NCBI GenBank assembly: GCA_026936325.1
Contig: JAPTHN010000148.1
Span: 372,001 to 436,000 of the forward strand
DNA: 64,000 nt
Reading direction: 5' to 3'
Source: Platynereis dumerilii
Lineage: Eukaryota; Annelida; Polychaeta; Phyllodocida; Nereididae
Both the position numbers and the translations under genes were made by a program. The notes under the pieces were generated by a model. It was not told where the DNA came from, searched no databases, and worked only from the letters and a program-made list of their open reading frames with translations. Of this stretch, positions 58,001 to 64,000 are shown piece after piece (position 1 is the first letter of the stretch; each line of letters starts with the position of its first letter).

Positions 58001-59035
58001 GATTCATTATATTTGGGCTGGAGCCAGGGTCCCTCAGTGACCCCATCTCCACTGCTTCTGTTGAGTTCTGACGGATACATATTAATTACAATTATATGAA
58101 AATTACGAGCCACATTTGTGGGTAGATGATAATTTTATATTGGCAAAAAAAGGTGGTGTTAATTGGCGTTATTAAATTTAGTTGAAATCCATTATCTTTC
58201 AGGCTAAATCGATGATAGCAGACCCTACATTTAAGGCATTTCAGCGTTCGAGTTCTAAAGCGGAGAAAGGAATAATAAAGAAAAGGAGTCGCAAGAGTCG
58301 TGGAGGTGATCTTGGCGAAACGAGCGAAGCAGCTGCCATCGTTGAATCCGTGATTGTGCTGGATGAATCATCCGAAGACAACGAAACTCCTTCTAAAAGG
58401 AGGAGGGTTTCTTTTTCTGAACCTTCATCAAGTGAAAGTGAACTTGATAAGTTATGTGAACCAACCAGGAAAACCGTCAGTGTATTTTTCTCCGAGCTTC
58501 TTGGCCAGGTTGTTGCGCTGGATAGCAAATACCCCACGACAAACAACCAGAGGTTCGCGGTTGGTCTCGTAGGCCTCAGGGTAAGTTGTTGAATACTCAT
58601 AGAAATCTAAAACACACGTGCACACAAGCTTATTTAAGAAATCACATAGCTTGCTGAATGTCAAATGAAAATGAGCCACATTAATAATATCTTGATATCA
58701 TAGGGCTATTAAATAAAAAGTTTTTAACTTGAAATTTTAATAGCGCCATTGATCCGCCGTTACTTTTGTGAAGTTTTGTCATTTAATTTATTGGAATGAA
58801 TTATAATTTACTGCATATTTATTTGTTGCAGGTTGTTTTTCTTGCATTTTATGCGAAACCAGGTGTACGCTTTGATGAAATACCTAGTACAAAAGGAGCT
58901 CAGACTTTAGTGCATCTCACTCGTCCTCTGTCTATATTGAGAGCCAAAGACCGGGAAGAAATTGCTCTGGCACTACTGTCATTGGGATTGATAAAATACC
59001 CGTATCGTCCCTCTGTGTTCCGCTCTGTTCAATAA
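55067..59035 (+). CDS. Five-exon gene of unknown family with SIM-like and RVSF motifs
   Basis: Exons 55067-55737 (alternative ATG 55112), 56227-56367, 57551-57668, 58203-58580 and 58832-59035 have GT-AG ends and exact phase continuity: 503 residues, or 488 from the second ATG. The N-terminus is Ser/Thr/Asp-rich and disordered; then a helical region (H-E-I-L-I-E-F-F-H-L-N-N-K-N-L-F-K-K-W-L); a basic patch K-K-R-S-R-K-S-R; a SUMO-interacting-like V-I-V-L-D-E-S-S-E-D; K-R-R-R-V-S-F-S-E-P, a classic PP1-docking RVxF form; and a conserved-looking C-terminal helical block (R-P-L-S-I-L-R-A-K-D-R-E-E-I-A-L-A-L-L-S-L-G-L). Likely nuclear. I do not recognise the family. Possible poly(A) signal at 59425. 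Confidence 0.75.
56855..56968. repeat. Palindromic element in intron 2 of the unknown gene
   Basis: Arms ATACAAGGTTGGCAACTCC and the inverse GGAGTTGCCAACCTTGTAT, continuing with TGGTTTGAGAATTC and its inverse. Imperfect only near the left arm's CTCAAGATTC. Confidence 0.7.
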
Positions 59036-59657
59036 CTTTTAATTTCATTTATTTATTGTAATTAACCACAATCCGAGTATTAAAAATTAACATTTTAAAA
59101 ACAATGACTTGCTACATTTTACACGATATAAAGTTTGATGTGAAGAGCAATACTGTTCTCTGTTTGGCTATGATGCTTATGACATAAATCTTGTGATAGT
59201 AATTATATGCAATAATCATAATTGAATAATGGAGTAAGTTTCAGTTTTCCGACTTGTTGTATTGGATGTGGAATATCATAAATGCTACCGGCCCACTGTG
59301 CAAGGGCTTTGGCCCTTTGGGCCTCACATGACGCATGCAATGACCCAGAAAGTGATCCTCAAAAGTCGGCATTGTAGTTTACCTCATAGCGGGGTGGAGC
59401 TGAATCAATTTCTTATACCATGGTAATAAATTAATATTAGTGTCAATTTGATAAAGAATTTGGGCAAGCTTTATTATTTTTTTATAGGCCCAAAATATGT
59501 TGGGTGGTTCAATTCGAGAAGCTAAAAATCAATTATTTATATCGTCTGGATACATGGGTAACCCCCACGCAGATGGTGCCACCTCGTGGAGAAAGTGCAT
59601 ACTTGTCCGTCGGCTGCCTGGTGGCTTGTACACTCGCCACCTAGACAACATTACAGA

Positions 59658-59686
59658 TAGGTTAGGTTAGGTTAGGTTAGGTTAGG
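59658..59686 (+). repeat. Short (TTAGG)n array
   Basis: About six perfect GGTTA/TTAGG pentamers. This is the arthropod telomere unit, not the TTAGGG of deuterostomes; at this size it is probably a simple microsatellite. Confidence 0.9.
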
Positions 59687-59796
59687 TATAATACTGATCG
59701 CAGGCCCTTTGAGGGCCTCTATGATCAGATCTTATTCGATGATATATGTACATATGATGCGATGACTTGGATGGAGATCATCCGTCCCAGTTAGAC

Positions 59797-60075
59797 ATTA
59801 GGGGGCGATCATTTAATAATCAGGGGAGGGGACTTAGTTTTCATCAGTGGGTAATTATTTGTTTCACGGTAGCGGTGGGCGGCAGTAATTATTTATTTCA
59901 AACGTGCAAAGTCCCCGAATATTGAATCACTCCCTAATCAAGAAAAGAAAAGAAATACCCCACCAGAAATTATTTATTTCAAGACTGCCCAAAAAGAATT
60001 TATTTACCAAATCTGAGCAAGACATTATTAATTTTTTTAAAAATCAATACCCTTGCTATTAAATGGTTGCCCACC
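59797..60075. mobile_element. G-run MITE, copy 2
   Basis: Left end TTAGGGGGCGATCATTTAAT against the inverse of the right end GGGCAACCATTTAATAG; the interior GTCCCCGAATATTGAATCAC and ATTTATTTCAAGACTGCCCA matches copy 1 at 25149-25465. Confidence 0.55.
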
Positions 60076-60317
60076 AATTATCCTAGGTAGAACTCTGCTG
60101 CCAATCAACCCCCCCCCCCCCCCCCGACCTGGGTATCCCCTTGCCATGCAGTCACATTCCCCCACCTACCAGAGTCCAGGGAGAACCAGACTGCTACTAC
60201 TATTACAACAATCCACATGTGCTCAATCTGACAACAACAACAACAAAACCTGAATTTGGGACTGCAGGAGACAGACAGAGCACTGGATAAACACCCTTTT
60301 GTTTCAAGTACGAAGCT

Positions 60318-60612
60318 ATGGGGCCAAAGAGGAAGACAGGTCGATCTGGAGAGTCTTCTGCCTGTCAAAGTGACTCAGATTCATCCCTGATTAGAAAATC
60401 AAGACGTCTGATCCAGGGTACTGATGCAGAGCAGCATGGTGCCATAGCCATTGGTGTTGCTGAAGCCAGTGAACATGTTGAAGGAGGTCATGGATTGTCA
60501 AATACAACAGGGCAGTTGGCACTTGAGGAAGGTGCAGGTGGCAGTGTGTCAAGAGAAGAGAGGAAAGAGAAACTGAAAGAAATTTTGAGATTGAAACAGA
60601 CCAGAGGATTAG
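60318..60612 (+). CDS. Orphan coding exon, hypothetical, incomplete
   Basis: ATG at 60318 opens about 98 codons (M-G-P-K-R-K-T-G-R-S-G-E then acidic/Ser-rich sequence, ending E-E-R-K-E-K-L-K-E-I-L-R-L-K-Q-T-R-G-L) up to a donor gtaatg at 60613. No downstream exon could be matched; what follows is repeats. It could be a host gene's first exon with the rest outside the window, or a transposon gene. Family not recognised. Confidence 0.35.
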
Positions 60613-60829
60613 GTAATGACTTGTGCACATTTACCAAATTGTCATAATAGTACATAGTATTAGTAATATACTGGTAGGCCTATTGCCTTATTTATGTTTT
60701 TTTACTTTCAACGAACGAAGTTCGAAGAAGGTATTGTAATCACTTGGGTAAGAATGCTGTCCGTCCGCCGGGTGGGCGGGCGGTCGGGCGGCGGGCGGAT
60801 AGATCGTTTCCAGCCCAGCACTCAGCCTC

Positions 60830-61365
60830 TATTAAATGTACGTGGATGAAATTTGATACACATCTAGCCTCTATGGTCTAGTTGTGCCTTTTGATGGTCT
60901 GATGAATAGATCTTAAATACTTTTTGAAATAATTAACAAAATATAAAAATTATTTTTTTTCGTCTGGGCCAAGACTCAGTCACTATTGCATGTGCATCGA
61001 TGAAATTTGGTACACATGTGGCCTATATGGTCTAGTTGTGCCTTTTGATGGTCTCATTGACAGATATTCTATACTTTTTGAAAAAATTAGAAAAAATATA
61101 AAAACATATATTTTTTGTTATTTGGGCTAAGACTCGGTCACTATTGCATGTACATGGATAAAGTTTGGTACACATATGGTCAATATGGTCCAGTTGTGCC
61201 TTTTGAAAGATCTGATGGAAAATATTAGATACTTTCTGAAATATTGAAAAAAATAATAAAAATTTATTTTTTGTTTTTGGCCCAACATCCAGTCACTATT
61301 CCATGTATATGGATGAAGTTTGGTACACATGTGGCTTATATGGTCTATTTGTGCCCAATCTAGTT
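60830..61365 (+). repeat. Tandem array, four units of about 157 bp
   Basis: Each unit has AGTTTGGTACACATGTGGC then TATATGGTCTAGTTGTGCCT, starting near 60849, 61006, 61166 and 61317, so the period is 151-160 bp. Units differ at many sites, so the array is old. Confidence 0.8.
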
Positions 61366-61734
61366 CCGGTCTGTATATCAACAGACAAGCAGGGAGTACT
61401 GCTTTCTGGGCTCTGATTGGTCGAGAAGACAATCAAAGTGACGTCACCGATTGTGAAATGTTTTGTGACGTAACGCAGTAGGTGCCTAAGGCCTTGATGC
61501 CGTGGAAACCAGATTGTTTGTGCCTTTTCATGGTTTGACAGATGGCTATTCTATAGTGTAATAATGAGAAAAAATATTTAAAATAATTTTTGCCCTGGGT
61601 GATTCACCCAGGGTACTTTCTTTGAAAAAACCAGTCTGAGAGGTTTTCTGAGAAGTGTTGTCCTGGCATGAATAGGGGTGTGGGTACAGCCAATATAGCC
61701 AATTCATGTTCTAATGATGTTATAGTAAAATGCG

Positions 61735-61812
61735 TTTCAGGTTTGGGTTGAGTTGGGTTGAGTTGATTTTTTTTTTTTTTAATTGAAAAAAAAAAAAAAA
61801 TTTTATTAAATT
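61735..61812. repeat. Low-complexity A/T block
   Basis: GGGTTGAGTTGGGTTGAGTT is followed by T, A and T homopolymers. No other content seen between the tandem array and the next repeat. Confidence 0.7.
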
Positions 61813-62783
61813 TTTTTTTTTTACGGTTTGTTGATAGATTGTTTGAGTCTTGAGGGACTGTTTTCAAGCTGACTTTGCATTATAATATCGCCCACATGAC
61901 AATCGTCCATGCGTTTCAAGGAAGGCCAAGAATGCATTTAGCATTTGCTTTTTGCAGTGCATCTATTCTCAAAGCAGTCTAACAATGCTAATTGCAATTC
62001 TGCAAGTTCTAAAGCCTATTTTCATCCTCAGGTTACCAAATTGCCATTGAGGAACAGCACTTGAAGGCAATCTAACAGGTGTCAAAGCTGATTGCACTTC
62101 GCAGTGCAGTGCTACTTTGATGTTATATCCATGGATCTTATGCTTAGGCCTATTACTCATTCCCAACAGAACCCAGGGTTTGAATCCTCGGATTCTTGTT
62201 TTTTTATATCGGAGCCAAAACTTGCCACAATTGCATATGCAGTAATGCAATTTTCTAAACAAGTCACCTCTACAATGTAGCAGTGCTTTTTGATGCGAAT
62301 CATTGGAAAAACTTCAGAAAATTACAACAGAGTTATATTTTTCGGTTTTCAACCGACATCTCATAACCTATACTTTGTACATGCATGGAACTATACCATA
62401 ATATGCGTAAATTAGTCTAATAAGGCCTTTTCCTGATTTTACAAATCCTGGCAAGCAGACGGGAAGATGGCAGGGCAGCTGGCAAATAGAGATAATTGAA
62501 GGCCACTACTCGGCCACTATTGCATACCTATAAACAATTTCGAAAACGCACCAATTTTATGATATTATTGTAATCTTCTAAAAGTGTTATTCGCTGAAGG
62601 TTTGCTGCTGCGCAGCCTATGTTTAAAATTCCTCACTCGTAGTGTATTGTGGCCTGAGGCTGAGGTGAAGAATCGCACTAGTTAGGCCTAGGCAATGTCG
62701 CTAACTTTGAAGGCGAGAATTTGACTGACTATAAGCTACATTCTTTGTTTGGTTGATTGCCGTTTATTCAATATGAGTAGCTA

Positions 62784-63130
62784 TAGCATAACACCCGTAA
62801 AGGCATGTGAGAAGAGGGACGAATATTTACAGCAAAATATCACTTCAGTTTCTTTGACTGTAATTACACACACCAAACCTGGCTAAGGACCTTGTAGGCA
62901 ATGTATAGGCAAGTTGCATGCACGTTTTCAAAACTGATCAATGAGTAGTTTGGGAGGGGTAGATTGAGGAGTCCATGAATTAATAGTATACTGGGCGATG
63001 AGATAATAAGAGCAAAGTAAGTGACCCGTAGGATGGATGGAGAGAACATATAAAAAGACAGATAGACACATACATTTTATGTTGTTTGGAGAAAAATGTA
63101 CTGCATTGATGAATTAGTTGCAGATTACCC
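62784..63130. repeat. Dispersed repeat, copy 2
   Basis: Same ordered blocks as 39443-39790 (CATAACACCCGTAAA, GAGGAGTCCATGAATTAATA, GTATACTGGGCGA). No ORF. Confidence 0.4.
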
Positions 63131-63439
63131 GTAGATGCAGATTGGAATAGAAGAGAACAGAGCAGAAGAAAAGGGACAACTGGTAGATACCTTGCAGCTG
63201 CTGCCCTCTTGTGTATTGTACCCGAATCAGCTTAATAGTAATTATCATTAATTAGGACATTCAGAGGAATGCAATGGCATTGAAAAGGGGAGAGTTTTGC
63301 CATAGGCCTGTAGAAGGTCAAGGAAGGTTGAGTGTAAATGAGAAGATCAGGCATTGAGTATAACTTGAGATAAACCCCGTACGTTATCATTTTTAACCGG
63401 CCAAAGGCCGGTTAATAGAGGAGGGCTTAAGGTGAAATG

Positions 63440-64000
63440 GGACTCTGGTCCACTTGTCCACTTGTCCATGTGTCAACTTTCCACTTGTCCACTTTTCTTG
63501 TCAACACAGAATTGCCCATTGCCACTTTAGTATTTCACTTGGATTTATGAAATTTGGTATGGGGATTCACTTTGGGGTCTCCCTCAGAAATTTTTGGGAA
63601 AATCCAAGATGGCTGCCAAAATGGCCGCCATATTTCAAATTGCCCACTGTGACCTTAGTATTTCATTTAGATTTATGAAATTTGGTATAGGGATTCACTT
63701 AGGGGTTCCCCTCAAAAATTTTTGGAAAAATCCAAGATGGCTGCCAAAATGGCCGCCATATTTTGAATTGCCAACTGTGACTTTGCTATTTCACTTAGAT
63801 TTATGAAATTTGGTATAGGGACTCACTTAGGGGTCCCCCTCAGAAATTTTTGGGAAAAATCCAAGATGGCTGCCAAAATGGCTGCCATATTTTGAATTCC
63901 CCACTGTGACCTTAGTATTTCATTTAGATTTATGAAATTTGGTATATGGATTCACTTAGGGGTTCCCCTCAAAAATTTTTGGAAAAATCCAAGATGGCTG
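63440..64000 (+). repeat. Tandem satellite, period 128-129 bp, running off the right edge
   Basis: AATCCAAGATGGCTGCCAAA starts at 63601, 63729, 63858 and 63986. Each unit also holds TTTATGAAATTTGGTATAGG and GGGGTTCCCCTCAAAAATTT. Because some units are 129 bp, they stay open as repeated peptides (P-R-W-L-P-K-W-P-P-Y-F); these are not genes. Confidence 0.95.

Larger units (their letters stand above)
59036..60317. other. Intergenic DNA with MITE and pentamer repeat
   Basis: No credible gene. Contains (TTAGG)n at 59658-59686, a G-run MITE at 59797-60075 and an 18-19 base C run at 60108-60126. A Harbinger-MITE remnant (CGAGAAGCTAAAAATCAATT) is at 59514-59533. Confidence 0.5.

Noticed and set aside
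59658-59686. Interstitial telomere or chromosome-fusion scar
   Set aside because: Only about six TTAGG units; the expected deuterostome telomere is TTAGGG; simple microsatellite is more likely.
63454-63806. Frames encoding repeated P-R-W-L-P-K-W-P-P-Y-F peptides
   Set aside because: Open only because satellite units are near a multiple of three in length; no start, splice or conservation signal.
1-64000. LTR retroelement, endogenous virus or Polinton remains
   Set aside because: No protease, integrase, capsid or envelope-like frames and no paired long terminal repeats were seen.

Overview
This is animal nuclear DNA: AT-rich (roughly 60% or more by eye), with small exons, long GT-AG introns and many short transposons and SINEs. 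Gene content (KIDINS220, SUGT1, a CCPG1/PBXIP1-type gene, a PIGBOS1-like microprotein) and repeat style (P-superfamily transposon, tRNA-derived SINE with an ATCC tail, Harbinger-like MITEs, short tandem satellites) suggest a marine invertebrate deuterostome such as an echinoderm or hemichordate; the species cannot be fixed from sequence alone. No LTR retroelement, virus-like element, CRISPR array or bacterial operon was seen.

Layout. (1) 163-3314, minus: the 5' part of SUGT1 (TPR co-chaperone), running off the left edge, with a 5'-truncated LINE in an intron. (2) 3315-6735: a shared upstream region with a candidate 5' exon and MITEs. (3) 6736-23575, plus: complete KIDINS220/ARMS, 26 coding exons that join in phase to about 1716 residues (ankyrin repeats, KAP P-loop NTPase with four membrane segments, SAM-like region, PDZ-ligand C-terminus). 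(4) 23576-26420: 3' UTR, repeats and a possible promoter. (5) 26430-32905: a 6.5 kb P-superfamily DNA transposon with inverted ends and a 7-bp target duplication. It holds a decayed THAP-type transposase on the plus strand and an open three-exon gene of 299 codons on the opposite strand. (6) 33399-50131, plus: the single CCPG1/PBXIP1-type gene, about 1517 residues, with an N-terminal W-T-V-V motif matching the ER-phagy LIR of CCPG1, one membrane segment and a long coiled-coil and basic/His-rich tail. A stack of nested transposons sits in its first coding intron. (7) 53113-54032, minus: two one-membrane-pass microprotein genes, one PIGBOS1-like. (8) 54097-54790: 3' end of an RNase H-bearing LINE. 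(9) 55067-59035, plus: a five-exon gene of unknown family with SUMO-interacting-like and PP1-docking-like motifs. (10) 59036-64000: repeats, one orphan exon and two tandem arrays.

Links between genes: CCPG1 (ER-phagy receptor) and PIGBOS1 (mitochondrial outer-membrane regulator of the ER unfolded-protein response) are neighbours here as on human 15q21, so this looks like an old ER-stress gene pair. SUGT1 and KIDINS220 are head to head and may share a promoter. The least familiar object is the P-type transposon with an intact antisense gene.
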